A stretch of 64,000 nt of DNA from Phenylobacterium zucineum HLK1 (GTDB lineage Bacteria; Pseudomonadota; Alphaproteobacteria; Caulobacterales; Caulobacteraceae), in the NCBI RefSeq assembly GCF_000017265.1, contig NC_011144.1, forward strand, positions 2,644,001 through 2,708,000. The letters are read 5' to 3'. The notes under the pieces were generated by a model. It was not told where the DNA came from, ran no database searches, and saw only the letters and a list, made by a program, of their open reading frames with translations. The stretch's first letter is position 1, and the number at the start of each line of letters is the position of its first letter. Positions 1 to 8,558 of this stretch are shown in pieces. The position numbers and the translations under genes were made by a program.

Positions 1-264
1 GAGATCGGCGCGGGAGACTCCGGCCGGCGCGATGCGGCCGCCGCCCCGGGCGTCCGAGAAGAGCGCCGCGCGCGTAGCGCCCACCGACAGCCAGACGAAG
101 CCCAGCACGAACAGCACCAGCACGAAGAAGATGCGCAGGCGCGTGTCGTCCTCGGCGCGGCCCGAGGCGCGAGCCCGCTCGAAGGCGTGCTCGAGACCCC
201 AGATGCGCTCCTTGAACCAGCGCGAGACGGCCGAGCCGCCGAAGGCCTGCTGGCCCAGGCTCAT
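1..264 (-). CDS. ftsI: FtsI (penicillin-binding protein 3), N-terminal part
   Basis: Septal peptidoglycan transpeptidase of the divisome; only the first 88 codons are in the window and the gene runs off the left edge. The N-terminus (starting [10 protein letters not shown]) is a basic cytoplasmic stretch followed by a single membrane anchor around residues 45-67 (rich in F, V, L), as expected for FtsI. Its ATG overlaps the stop of ftsL, and the position just after ftsL in the dcw cluster is the standard place for ftsI. The catalytic domain is not visible, so identity rests on the anchor and on gene order. Confidence 0.85.
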   Translation of the reverse strand, partial: MSLGQQAFGGSAVSRWFKERIWGLEHAFERARASGRAEDDTRLRIFFVLVLFVLGFVWLSVGATRAALFSDARGGGRIAPAGVSRADL

Positions 265-701
265 CGCCCGGCCTCGGCGATCCGGAGGCTGCGGCCTTCC
301 GGCGGCGGGGGCGGCGGCACGCCGGGGGTGGCGTCGCTCTCGTTCACCATGGCGGCCACGGCGGACGGGGCCTTGTCCTTCTTCGGCGGGCCGGCGCGGG
401 CGATGTCCATGAGCTGCTCGACCGTCGCCTCACGGCTGACGGTGACCGGCTCCATGTTCAGGTATTCGACGGACAGGCGCTCGATGCGGCCGGGCTGCTC
501 CAGGTGCGCGACCTCGGCCTGCAGCAGGCGGATGCGGGCCTTCTCGGCCTTGATCTGGCGTTCGATCTTGGCGATCTCGGCGCGTTCGTCCCCGGCCATG
601 GTCTTGGCCAGGTAGACCCCCAGGATCACCACCACCAGCAGGCCGACGCCGACCAGGTCCACCAGCCGGAAACCGCGAATGCGGCGGTTCAGCAGGTTCA
701 T
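261..701 (-). CDS. ftsL: Cell division protein FtsL
   Basis: Small bitopic divisome protein that links FtsB/FtsQ to FtsW/FtsI activation. The 146 residues show a short cytoplasmic head, one transmembrane helix (about residues 14-34, [20 protein letters not shown]) and a periplasmic heptad-like coiled coil (about 38-75, [20 protein letters not shown]). The C-terminal tail is proline-rich. It overlaps rsmH upstream and ftsI downstream by 4 bp each, which suggests translational coupling within the mra/dcw operon. The family diverges strongly in sequence, so topology and position are the main evidence. Confidence 0.88.
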
Positions 702-1630
702 GCCGCATCCCTCCAGACCGGCGCGTCGGTGCGCACGGCCGCCCTCAGCTTCGCCGAGCGGGCTCGGGGGTTTGCCGCCACCTCCGTCTCGGACGGCCCG
801 CGGGCGCCGTTGAACAAGAGCTGGAAGCTGGGCGCCGGGCCTTGGCGGACCGGGGGCGCGTGGCGCGATCCCGCCGGCGTTCTACCCGCTCGCACCGAGA
901 GGAAGCTCTTCACGATTCTGTCTTCCAGCGAATGGAACGTGACGACGCAGAGGCGGCCCTCCGGCTTCAGGACGCGCTCGGCGGCCGCAAGGCCGGCCTC
1001 CAGTTCGGATAGCTCCTCGTTCACGGCGATACGAAGGCCCTGGAAGGCCCGGGTCGCCGGGTGGATCTTCGCGCCGCGGCGGCCGCCCAGCGCCTTCTCG
1101 ATGAAGTCCGCCAGCTCCAGGGTGCGGGTGAAGGGCTGCTCCTCGCGCCGGCGCGCGATGGCGCGGGCGATGCGGCGGCTCTCGCGCTCCTCTCCATAGA
1201 CGAAGAAGATCCGCGCGAGCTCGGCCGGCTCGGCGGTGTTCACGAGGTCGGCGGCGGTGGGCCCGCTCGCGCCCATGCGCATGTCCAGCGGCCCGTCCTG
1301 CATGAACGAGAAGCCGCGCTCGGCCTGGTCGAGCTGCATGGACGAGACGCCGAGGTCCAGGGCCACGCCGTCGGCGGCGCCCTCGCCCAGCACCTCGTCC
1401 ATCTCGGAAAAGCGCGCCTCCACCAGGCGGAAGCGGTCGGCGGGAAGCCCCTCGGCGAAGCGCCTGACCGTGGGGTCGCGGTCGAAGGCCACCACCGAGG
1501 CGCCGGTCGCCAGGATCGCGCGGGTGTAGCCGCCGGCGCCGAAGGTCCCGTCGATGATCGTCCGGCCGGGCGCAGGGGCGAGCGCGTCCACGACCTCTTG
1601 CATCAGGACGGGGACGTGCGGGGTCGTCAT
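698..1630 (-). CDS. rsmH: 16S rRNA (cytosine-1402-N4)-methyltransferase RsmH (MraW)
   Basis: SAM-dependent methyltransferase that modifies C1402 in the decoding centre of 16S rRNA. The 310-residue protein has the family N-terminus ([13 protein letters not shown]), the SAM-binding glycine motif ([14 protein letters not shown], about residues 27-40), the [19 protein letters not shown] block (about 91-110) and the C-terminal [12 protein letters not shown] motif. Length is normal for the family. The start overlaps the mraZ stop as ATGA, typical of the mraZ-rsmH-ftsL operon. Confidence 0.97.
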
Positions 1631-2109
1631 CCGGCGCTCCCCTGTCCGGAGTGGGCGAGGCGTGCGGCCCGCTGCTGGGCGCGCAGTTCGGCCAGCCCCT
1701 GTCGGGCCAGCTCGCGCTGGGCGGCGCGGTGAGCGTTGAAAGCCTCGCGCTCCCAGATCTGGAAGCGGTCGCCGAGCCCCACGATGGTGACCCAGTCGGT
1801 CAGGCCGAACAGGTCGCAGAGGCTTTCGGGCAGGGTGATGCGGCCGGCGGTGTCGAACGACAGCTTGGCCATGCCGCCGAGGACCGAGGTCTCCAGAGCC
1901 GAGCGCAGGGGATCGCCGAACTCCAGCTCCTCGATCACGCCGTTGTAGCGGTCGAACAGGGCCTTGCCGCCGCCTTCGATGCAGTCGGCCTCGATGGAGG
2001 GGAAGCAGAAGACGCCGTCGAAGGGGCCGGCCGCCAGCGCGCGGAATTCCTGCGGCACGACGATGCGCCGCTTGGCGTCCAGTTGCTTCTCGAAGGTCGA
2101 GAGAAACAT
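1627..2109 (-). CDS. mraZ: Transcriptional regulator / SpoVT-AbrB-like protein MraZ
   Basis: DNA-binding autoregulator that heads the dcw cluster. I chose the ATG giving [23 protein letters not shown], the usual MraZ N-terminus; an upstream in-frame start would add 16 residues not typical of the family. The 160-residue protein carries two AbrB-like repeats, each with the (D/E)xxGR-type core; the second reads [14 protein letters not shown]. In E. coli MraZ binds TGGGN direct repeats upstream of its own gene, and three such boxes lie about 75-100 bp upstream of this start. Confidence 0.95.
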
Positions 2110-2184
2110 CCCGCCCCAGGTCCCCTGCCGCGTCCGCCGACCACCGCTCCGCCCCAACGCGGTTTTGGTTAGCGAGACGTTGAT

Positions 2185-2209
2185 TGGGGTATCATGGGAT
2201 TAATTGGGA
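2185..2209 (+). promoter_or_regulatory. Putative MraZ operator: three TGGGN boxes with 10-bp period
   Basis: TGGGG (2185-2189), TGGGA (2195-2199) and TGGGA (2205-2209) are separated by exactly 5 bp each. This is the spacing described for MraZ-binding direct repeats. They lie in the mraZ upstream region, with the TGGGN reading on the strand opposite to mraZ. Binding itself is inferred. Confidence 0.75.
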
Positions 2210-2281
2210 CACAATGACTCCGAATGACTATTTGCGGCTGAAACAAGAGCCTCGCAGCCAAGTATGGTTAACGCTCTTTAG

Positions 2282-2290
2282 TTATCCACA
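2282..2290 (+). promoter_or_regulatory. Consensus DnaA box between rnpB and mraZ
   Basis: TTATCCACA matches the DnaA-box consensus TTATNCACA exactly. It lies about 170 bp upstream of the mraZ start and about 65 bp beyond the 3' end of rnpB. A single 9-mer can occur by chance, so regulation of the division cluster by DnaA is only a possibility. Confidence 0.35.
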
Positions 2291-2353
2291 GAACATACAC
2301 TGAACTACTCGCGCCGCCTGATCGGCGCACTGGGCGCTTCGACTTGTGGAAGG

Positions 2354-2771
2354 GGATCAGACGGCCTGTAAGCCGGGTTCTGTGCCGCCCCGCCCGAGGG
2401 CGGAGCGCGGCGATCATTCCTCTGGACCGGCCCTCGCGGACCGGTTCTCGCGACCTACCCGGATCCCTCGGGCCGGCGGCGGCCCTACCGGCCCCTTTCC
2501 CGAAGGAGAGGCGCCGGCGCGGAATCCCTATTCGGTCTTGCTCCTGGCGGGGCTTGCCATGCGGCCTCTGTCACCAGCGACCCGGTGGGCTCTTACCCCA
2601 CCCTTTCACCCTTACCCTGCTCCGCACGAGGCTTCGCCGGGCGGTTTGCTTTCTGTGGCGCTATCCCTGGGGTCGCCCCCGGCGGGCGTTACCCGCCGCC
2701 ATGCCGTCGTGGAGCCCGGACTTTCCTCGACCCGCCCGAAGGAGGGCCGCGACCGCCCGGCCGTCTGATCC
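2354..2771 (-). ncRNA. rnpB: RNase P RNA (M1 RNA, type A)
   Basis: Catalytic RNA subunit of RNase P. On the minus strand the 5' end contains the universally conserved GAGGAAAGTCCGGGCTCCAC block just after the P1 stem. The 3' end holds the conserved AGAACCCGGCTTACAGGCC block. The first and last 11 nt (GGATCAGACGG and its complement) form a perfect P1 helix, which sets the ends at 2771 and 2354. Length about 418 nt is normal for alphaproteobacteria, where rnpB commonly sits next to mraZ. Confidence 0.96.
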
Positions 2772-2803
2772 GCGAGGAGAGATGGGCCGGCGCAAGGGCG
2801 CGG

Positions 2804-3535
2804 TCAAGCCGAGAGCCGCAGCAGCGCGATCAGCCGCGCCCGGGTCTCGCCGTCGGCGATCCCGTCGATCCGCTCGGGACGCCAATGGCGCTGGAAGGCC
2901 GAGACCACCGTCGTGGTGTCGGCGTCGAACCGGCCCGAAGGCGGCAGGTCGTATCCGAGGCGGGTGAGCCCCGCCTGCAGGGCGAAGACGGCCGCGCCCT
3001 CCTCCCCCTCGCCGATCGGCGCGCCGGGGGCCGGCGCCGCCTCGGCCCACAGGCCATGACCGGCCTGCGCGAGGCGCTTCCACGGGAACAGCTCGCCGGG
3101 GTCGATCTTGCGGTCGGGGGCGATGTCCGAGTGGCCCACGATGCGGCCGTCCTCGATCATCCAGCGGCTGCGGATGTCGGCGAGCAGCGCGATCACCGCC
3201 TCGACCTGCGGCTCGGGAAACGGCCGGTAGCCGAACTCGTGGCCCGGATTGACGATCTCGACGCCGATCGAGGTGTCGTTGAGATTGCGCTGGCCCTTCC
3301 AGAACGAGACCCCGGCGTGCCAGGCGCGCCGCTCCTCGGGCACCAGGCGGAAGACCCGGCCGTCCTCCTCCACCAGGTAGTGGGAGGAGACCTTGGCCTC
3401 GGGATCGCGCAGACGGTCCAGGGCCGCCTGCCCCGTCTCCATCCCCGTGTAGTGCAGGACGATCGTGTCCGGCGGGGCGAGGCGGGCGTTGAAGTTGGGC
3501 GACGGCGCCTCGATGAGCGTCATGGGGGGCGTCAT
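2804..3535 (-). CDS. ampD: N-acetylmuramoyl-L-alanine amidase (AmpD-like) with peptidoglycan-binding domain
   Basis: Zinc amidase that cleaves the muramyl-peptide bond during cell-wall recycling or remodelling. Amidase_2 domain spans about residues 20-150, with zinc ligands visible as His28 (VLHYTGM), His135 and Asp145 (VGHSDIAPDRKIDPG) and catalytic Glu93 (GVEIVNPGHE). A C-terminal PG_binding_1 domain (about 175-240) ends in a typical FDADTTTVVSAFQRHWRP block. No signal peptide is evident, in keeping with a cytoplasmic recycling enzyme. The ATG overlaps the stop of the upstream EamA gene; a second in-frame ATG lies four codons downstream. Confidence 0.9.
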   Translation of the reverse strand: MTPPMTLIEAPSPNFNARLAPPDTIVLHYTGMETGQAALDRLRDPEAKVSSHYLVEEDGRVFRLVPEERRAWHAGVSFWKGQRNLNDTSIGVEIVNPGHEFGYRPFPEPQVEAVIALLADIRSRWMIEDGRIVGHSDIAPDRKIDPGELFPWKRLAQAGHGLWAEAAPAPGAPIGEGEEGAAVFALQAGLTRLGYDLPPSGRFDADTTTVVSAFQRHWRPERIDGIADGETRARLIALLRLSA

Positions 3536-4425
3536 TGGGACCGGTTCCAGACGGCGAGCAGCAGCGGCATCACCTGGTTGCGGCGCAGGGCGATGATCAG
3601 CACCCCGGCGAGCGCCACCGCCGTGCCGATGGCCATGCGCGGGCCGAAGGGATCGCCCAGCAGCGCCACGCCCAGCGCGATGGTGGCCAGAGGGGTCATC
3701 AGCGTCAACGGCGAGATCAGGTTGGCCTCGTAGCGCTGGATGAGCGCGTAGTAGAGCGTGTGGGCGCCGACCGAGATCACCACGGCCGAATAGACCACCC
3801 CCACCCAGAACGGCCAGCCGGCCCGCAGGCCCGCCTCCACCTGGCCGGGCTCGAGGAGGGCCGACAGCAGGGCCAGCGGCGCGACCGAGGCCAGGCCCAC
3901 CCAGGCCTGGAACTGCAGCGGCTTCACGCCTTCCATCTGCTTCATCATCACCGCGCCCAGCGAGCCGGCGAAGGCGGAGGCGACGACGAACAGCAGGCCG
4001 CCCGAGAGGGCGAAGCCGCCCGGATCCCACATCACCGTCAGGGCGCCGGCCAGGGTCAGCGCGATGCCGATCCCGCGCCGCCAGCGGATGCGCTCGCCCA
4101 GCATCAGCACCGAGAGCAGGGTGGTCATCGGCACGCCCACCTGCCCCACCACCGCGGCGGCGGACGGGGTCGCGGTCTGCAGGCCCATGAAGAGCAGGGC
4201 GAAGTTGCCGCCGCCCATCAGCAGCGCCACGACGATCAGCCGCCAGGCCGGGCGCGGCATGGGGAACAGCCAGGGGAACACCGCTAGCGCGACCACGCCG
4301 AACCGCACGGCGGCGTAGAACAGCGGCGGGACGCCCAGCGTCGCGATCACGTACTTCGAGACGATGTTGTTCGAGGCCCAGAGCAGGCACACGAGGGCCA
4401 ACAGTCCGAAGTCGCGGAAAGACAT
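3532..4425 (-). CDS. EamA/DMT-family inner-membrane transporter
   Basis: 297-residue protein with about ten predicted membrane segments in two EamA repeats (roughly residues 5-135 and 145-285), for example LLALVCLLWASNNIVSKYV and ALGVALLGDPFGPRMAIGTAVALAGVLII. DMT family members export metabolites or amino acids; substrate cannot be read from the sequence. It lies upstream of the AmpD-like gene with a 4-bp overlap, so the two are probably co-transcribed. That does not establish a functional link. Confidence 0.88.
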   Translation of the reverse strand: MSFRDFGLLALVCLLWASNNIVSKYVIATLGVPPLFYAAVRFGVVALAVFPWLFPMPRPAWRLIVVALLMGGGNFALLFMGLQTATPSAAAVVGQVGVPMTTLLSVLMLGERIRWRRGIGIALTLAGALTVMWDPGGFALSGGLLFVVASAFAGSLGAVMMKQMEGVKPLQFQAWVGLASVAPLALLSALLEPGQVEAGLRAGWPFWVGVVYSAVVISVGAHTLYYALIQRYEANLISPLTLMTPLATIALGVALLGDPFGPRMAIGTAVALAGVLIIALRRNQVMPLLLAVWNRSQ

Positions 4426-4499
4426 GTCCGCTTCCGGTTAGGCCGCCCCGGGGCGGCGGGCAATGGCGGTCAGAGAATCCCGGGCGTCACCGGGACGAA

Positions 4500-4525
4500 C
4501 GGGTGGAGGACGGCCCCTCCACCCG
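4500..4525 (-). terminator. Hairpin downstream of acyl-CoA dehydrogenase gene
   Basis: A perfect 10-bp stem (arms 4500-4509 and 4516-4525, CGGGTGGAGG and its complement) with a 6-nt loop lies just after the stop at 4536. There is only a weak T-rich tail on the minus strand, so it may be an intrinsic or processing-type terminator. Confidence 0.6.
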
Positions 4526-4535
4526 TCATCGCCCC

Positions 4536-5678
4536 TTAGGCCGCCTGGCCGAGGCTCAGGGACTCGTAGCGGGCCAGGTGGTGGTCGACCGAGCCGAACG
4601 CGCTCTGGATCATCGTCGCGCGCTTGAAGTAGTGGCCGATGGCCATCTCGTCGGTCATGCCCATGCCGCCGTGCAGCTGGATGGCCTGCTCGCCCACGAA
4701 CTTGCAGGCCTTGCCGATCTGGACCTTCGCGGCCGAAACCGCCTTGGCCCGCTCGGCGTCGTCAGCCAGCTTGATGTTGGCCATGTAGGTCATCGAGATC
4801 GACTGCTCGAGGTTGATGAACATGTCGACCATCCGGTGCTGCAGCACCTGGAACGAGCTGATCGGCACGCCGAACTGCTTGCGCTGCTTGGTGTACTCGA
4901 CGGTGCCTTCCTGCAGGCGGCGCAGCACGCCGCAGGCCTCGGCGCAGGTGGCGGCGATGGCCTCGTCCACCACCTTCTCGACCAGCGGAAGGCCGTGGTC
5001 GGCCGGTCCGATCAGGGCGTCGGCGCCCAGCGAGACGTTCTCGAAGTAGACCTCCGAGGCCATGAAGCCGTCGACGGTCGGGTAGTCGCGGGTCGAGACG
5101 CCGGCCGCGCCGCGCTCGACCAGGAACACCGACACGCCCTGCGCGTCGCGCTGGCCGCCCGAGGTGCGCGCCGTGACGATGAAGTGGGTGGCGTACGGGC
5201 CGCCGATCACCACCGCCTTGTGGCCGTTCAGCACGTAGCCCGCGCCGTCCTTCTTCGCCGTGGTCGTCAGGTCGGCCATGTTGTAGCGCCCCTGCGGCTC
5301 GGCGTAGGCGAAGGCGAAGATGTTCGTGCCGCCGATGATGCCGCCGATCAGGTCGGCCGCGCCGGCGTGGCCCGAGTGCTTCAGGAAGCCGCCGCCGATC
5401 ACCACCGTGGGCAGGTAGGGCTCGACGACCAGCGCCTTACCCAGCTCTTCCATCACCACCATGTTCTCGATCGGGCCGCCGCCCAGGCCGCCCAGCTCCT
5501 CCGAGAACGGCGCCCCCAGGATGCCCAGCTCCTCGGCGAAGGCCTTCCAGACGTCGGGACGCCAGTGCGGCGCCTTGGCGAGCGCCGCCCGGCGCTTGTC
5601 GAAGTCGTAGTTGTCGGCCAGGTAGCTCGCGACCGTGTCGCGCAGCATCGACTGTTCTTCGGTGAAGCTGAAATCCAC
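4536..5678 (-). CDS. Acyl-CoA dehydrogenase family protein (380 aa)
   Basis: FAD-dependent alpha,beta-dehydrogenation of an acyl-CoA. N-terminal helical domain (MDFSFTEEQSMLRDTVASYL), middle beta domain, and C-terminal helical domain with LHGGMGMTDEMAIGHYFKRA are all present. The C-terminus lacks the usual YEGT/YGGSNEIQ segment that carries or flanks the catalytic Glu. It lies 48 bp downstream of a second, longer dehydrogenase gene. Paired ACADs of this kind are known as alpha2beta2 heteromers (FadE28/FadE29-type) acting on bulky acyl side chains, so heteromer formation is a reasonable inference. Start codon is GTG with GGAGC upstream. Confidence 0.85.
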   Translation of the reverse strand: MDFSFTEEQSMLRDTVASYLADNYDFDKRRAALAKAPHWRPDVWKAFAEELGILGAPFSEELGGLGGGPIENMVVMEELGKALVVEPYLPTVVIGGGFLKHSGHAGAADLIGGIIGGTNIFAFAYAEPQGRYNMADLTTTAKKDGAGYVLNGHKAVVIGGPYATHFIVTARTSGGQRDAQGVSVFLVERGAAGVSTRDYPTVDGFMASEVYFENVSLGADALIGPADHGLPLVEKVVDEAIAATCAEACGVLRRLQEGTVEYTKQRKQFGVPISSFQVLQHRMVDMFINLEQSISMTYMANIKLADDAERAKAVSAAKVQIGKACKFVGEQAIQLHGGMGMTDEMAIGHYFKRATMIQSAFGSVDHHLARYESLSLGQAA

Positions 5679-5726
5679 GGCGCTTGCTCCGTCTTAAATC
5701 TTCTAATCTGTGAATATCTTAGGCGC

Positions 5727-6932
5727 TTAGAGGCCCAGCACCATCTTGGCGATGATGTTGCGCTGGATCTCGTTCGAGCCGCCGTAGATCGAGGTCTTGC
5801 GGCCGTTGAAGTACTCGCCCGCGAGGCCCTCGGCGTAGTCCGGACCGATGCCCAGGTTGTGCCCGGTCATGTCGCGCAGGAACGGCGCGCCGTAGTGGCC
5901 CACCGCCTCCAGCGCCAGCTCCTGCAGGCGCTGCTGGATCTCGGTGCCCTTGATCTTGAGGATCGAGCTTTCCGGACCCGGGCCCTTGCCGCTGGACTCG
6001 CCGGCCAGGGTGCGCAGCTCGGTGAACTCCAGGGCCGTCAGGTCGATCTCCAGCTCGGCCACCTTGCGGCGGAAAAAGGCGTCGCCGATCAGCGAGCCCC
6101 CGGCGTCGGACCGCTCGGTGCCGGCGATCTTGCGCAGCTTCTCAAGGTTGCGCTTCGAGCGGGCGACCCCCGCGATGCCGGTGCGCTCGTGCGCCAGCAG
6201 CGCCTTGGCGCAGGTCCAGCCCTGGTTCTCGTGGAAGATGCGGTTCTCGACCGGCACCTTCACGTTGTCGAGGAAGACGTCGTTGACCTCGTGGCCGCCT
6301 TCCAGGGTGATGATCGGGCGCACGGTGATGCCCGGCGTCTTCATGTCGATCAGCAGGAAGGAGATGCCCGACTGCGGCTTGGCGTCGGGATCGGTGCGCA
6401 CCAGGAAGAAGCCCCAGTCGGCGTACTGGCCGAGCGTGGTCCACGTCTTCTGGCCGTTGACGATGTAGTACTCCTTGCCGTCGTCGGCGGTGATCCGCTC
6501 GGCCCGGGTCTTCAGGTTCGCAAGGTCGGAGCCCGCGCCCGGCTCGGAGTAGCCCTGGCACCACCAGACATCGCCGTTGTAGATGCCCGGCAGGAACTTC
6601 TTCTTCTGCTCGTCGGTGCCGAACGTATAGAGCACCGGCGCAAGCATCGAGAGGCCGAACGGCAGGGTCGGCAGGCAGTCGGCCTTCGCCGTCTCCTCCG
6701 ACCAGATGTACTTCTGGGTGGGCGTCCAGCCGGTGCCGCCCAGCTCCTTTGGCCAGCCCGGCGCGACCCAGCCCTTCTTGGCCAGCACCTTGTGCCACAG
6801 GAGATACTCTTCCTTGGTCAGGGGCCGCCGCTCGTCCTGCGCCTTGCGCAGTTCGGCCGGGTAGTTCTCCTTGATGAAGGCCCGGACCTCTTCGCGGAAG
6901 GCGTTCTCTTCAGGCGTGAAGTCGAGGTTCAT
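5727..6932 (-). CDS. Acyl-CoA dehydrogenase family protein (401 aa)
   Basis: FAD-dependent acyl-CoA dehydrogenase. The substrate and FAD-binding blocks are recognisable (WCQGYSEPGAGSDLANLKTRA; NGQKTWTTLGQYADWGFFLVRTD) and it ends with YGGSNEIQRNIIAKMVLGL. I chose the second of two close ATGs because GGGAG lies 6 nt upstream; starting at 6938 adds two residues. First gene of a two-ACAD operon reading leftwards; an operator-like repeat lies about 75 bp upstream. Exact acyl substrate cannot be read from the sequence. Confidence 0.88.
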   Translation of the reverse strand: MNLDFTPEENAFREEVRAFIKENYPAELRKAQDERRPLTKEEYLLWHKVLAKKGWVAPGWPKELGGTGWTPTQKYIWSEETAKADCLPTLPFGLSMLAPVLYTFGTDEQKKKFLPGIYNGDVWWCQGYSEPGAGSDLANLKTRAERITADDGKEYYIVNGQKTWTTLGQYADWGFFLVRTDPDAKPQSGISFLLIDMKTPGITVRPIITLEGGHEVNDVFLDNVKVPVENRIFHENQGWTCAKALLAHERTGIAGVARSKRNLEKLRKIAGTERSDAGGSLIGDAFFRRKVAELEIDLTALEFTELRTLAGESSGKGPGPESSILKIKGTEIQQRLQELALEAVGHYGAPFLRDMTGHNLGIGPDYAEGLAGEYFNGRKTSIYGGSNEIQRNIIAKMVLGL

Positions 6933-7004
6933 GGCCATCTCCCTTGCAGGCGTTCGTCGCCGGTTCGCGCGACCCTATACGCGCGCCTCCGCCGCCTGCA
7001 AAGA

Positions 7005-7040
7005 TGACGCTAACGTCAACGTAAACACCGATAACGTAAT
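7005..7040. promoter_or_regulatory. Operator-like repeats upstream of the acyl-CoA dehydrogenase pair
   Basis: TGACG-CTAA-CGTCA (7005-7018) is an inverted repeat. It is followed by AACGTCAACGTAAAC-type half sites and GATAACGTAATC (7029-7040), giving an ACGT-rich cluster in an otherwise GC-rich 118-bp gap. Such ACGT dyads resemble operators of TetR/MerR-type fatty-acid or amino-acid catabolic repressors, but the cognate regulator is not in view. Confidence 0.45.
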
Positions 7041-7050
7041 CGCCGATCAC

Positions 7051-7716
7051 TCAGTCCTTGGGCCGGGGATCGAACCGGACGGTCGTGCGCACGACGCGGC
7101 CGGTCGCCTGGGCGCCGCCGGGGGGCGGGCTGAGGCGCAGGGTCTGCTGCACCTTCAGGGCCGCCTTGCCGTAGCCGTAGCCTTCGGGCGTCTCGCGGAC
7201 CACTTCGCACGTGGCCTTGCCCTTTCGGCCCGGCGCGCACTTCACCTCCACCTCGCCGGCCACGCCCTCCTTGCGGGGGCGGTCGGGGAAGAACTCCTGC
7301 CAGACGAAGGGGGTCTGCAGTACAGCCCAGCCGTCGTGGGCGTCCACGCGGACCAACGGCCCCCAGGCCGGCCGGAGCCGGAAGCCGATCGCGAAGGTGG
7401 CCTCCGCCGGGAGGGCCGCGCCGGGAGCGGCGGGCTCGGCCCGGTAGCGCTTGGCCACGTTCGCCGCCGCGACGCCGAACCCGAACCCGGCGGGCTCCTC
7501 GCCCACGGGCCGGCAAGCCGACAGCGCGCCGTCGGCCGACACGGCGCAGGTCACGGTCCCGCTGCCCTCCACGCCGGCGGCGCGCGCAGTCTGCGGATAG
7601 ATGTAGAGGAGGTTCAGGTCCGGCGGCCGGACGATGCGGGCTTCGGGCGCAGGCGCGCTCGCGGCGGACTGCAGCAGGGCGGCGGCGAGCAGGGTCACGG
7701 GCGGCGCGACGGGCAT
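7051..7716 (-). CDS. Secreted TonB C-terminal-like protein
   Basis: The start chosen gives a signal-peptide-like N-terminus (MPVAPPVTLLAAALLQSAASAP); upstream in-frame codons lack this. The 221-residue protein has a segment like the TonB C-terminal fold (YIYPQTARAAGVEGSGTVTCAVSADGALSACRPV, about residues 45-80) and a second, similar unit near the C-terminus (GVAGEVEVKCAPGRKGKATCEVV). It lacks the long proline-rich membrane-anchored arm of true TonB, so it is more likely a periplasmic protein of the energy-transducer TonB family with unknown role. Divergent from the following gene. Confidence 0.65.
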   Translation of the reverse strand: MPVAPPVTLLAAALLQSAASAPAPEARIVRPPDLNLLYIYPQTARAAGVEGSGTVTCAVSADGALSACRPVGEEPAGFGFGVAAANVAKRYRAEPAAPGAALPAEATFAIGFRLRPAWGPLVRVDAHDGWAVLQTPFVWQEFFPDRPRKEGVAGEVEVKCAPGRKGKATCEVVRETPEGYGYGKAALKVQQTLRLSPPPGGAQATGRVVRTTVRFDPRPKD

Positions 7717-7816
7717 CGGCGATGCAACTCCAGGTTTCCAAGCGCAACTGAAACCAAGCGCTGCGGGTTGGCAACCTTGCCAATGTCGCATTCAGCGGCC
7801 ACACCTCCCCCGCCCC

Positions 7817-8548
7817 ATGCCACGTATCGTCACCTACAACGTCCATCGCTGCGTCGGGAACGACCGTCGCCTGGACGTCAGCCGGATCGCCGCGGTGCTG
7901 GCGGCGCTGAACCCCGACATCGTGGCCCTGCAGGAGCTGGACGTCGGCCGGCGGCGCACGAACTACGCCGACCAGGCGCACGAGATCGCCGAACAGCTCG
8001 AGATGGCCTGCCACTTCCACGCCGCCCTGCAGGTGGAGGAGGAGCGCTACGGCGACGCCATCCTGACCGCCTATCCCGAGCGGCTGGTGAAGGTGGGCCC
8101 CCTGCCCGGCTACGACCGGATGCGGGCGCTGGAGCCGCGCGGCGCCCTGTGGGTCGAGGTCGAGATCGGCGGCAAGCCCGTGCAGATCATCAACACCCAC
8201 CTGGGCCTGATCCCGCGCGAGCAGCAGATCCAGGCCGCGCACCTGGCCGGGACCACGTGGCTCGACCATCCCGACTGCCGCTGGCCGGCGATCCTGCTGG
8301 GCGATTTCAACGCCACGGCGACCTCGGTGGTCTATCGCACCCTGACGGCCCGGCTTAAGGCCGCGCGGCGGCTGACGCGACGGCGGACGGCGACCTCCAC
8401 CTTCCCCTCTCCGCTGCCGGTGCTGCGCATCGACCACGTGTTCGTCAGCCCGGGGATCGAGGTGCACGACGTCTTCGCCCCGTTCGATCCGCTGACCCGG
8501 GTGGCGTCGGACCACCTGCCCCTGGTCATGGACTTCGACGTGGCCTAG
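7817..8548 (+). CDS. Endonuclease/exonuclease/phosphatase family protein
   Basis: Metal-dependent phosphoesterase fold. The motif series is complete: YNVHR near the N-terminus, LQELD (about residue 38), NTHLG, GDFNA, RIDHVF and SDHLPL at the end, as in the DNase I/synaptojanin superfamily. The 243-residue length fits the catalytic domain alone. I started at ATG 7817 because MPRIVTYNVHR is the domain start; the reading frame extends further upstream without homologous content. It is convergent with a phospholipase D-like gene, and in related bacteria these two families often sit together. Substrate unknown. Confidence 0.88.
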   Translation: MPRIVTYNVHRCVGNDRRLDVSRIAAVLAALNPDIVALQELDVGRRRTNYADQAHEIAEQLEMACHFHAALQVEEERYGDAILTAYPERLVKVGPLPGYDRMRALEPRGALWVEVEIGGKPVQIINTHLGLIPREQQIQAAHLAGTTWLDHPDCRWPAILLGDFNATATSVVYRTLTARLKAARRLTRRRTATSTFPSPLPVLRIDHVFVSPGIEVHDVFAPFDPLTRVASDHLPLVMDFDVA

Positions 8549-8558
8549 CGCCGCCGGT

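Noticed and set aside
2804-4390. 528-codon frame joining the AmpD-like protein to an N-terminal extension
   Set aside because: The extension reads through the EamA gene in another frame and has no protein-like features; AmpD homology starts at 3535.
4503-7007. 834-codon open frame on the plus strand across the two acyl-CoA dehydrogenase genes
   Set aside because: It is antisense to two clear flavoenzyme genes and its composition is low-complexity Arg/Gly/Asp/Val, as expected of a GC-rich shadow frame.
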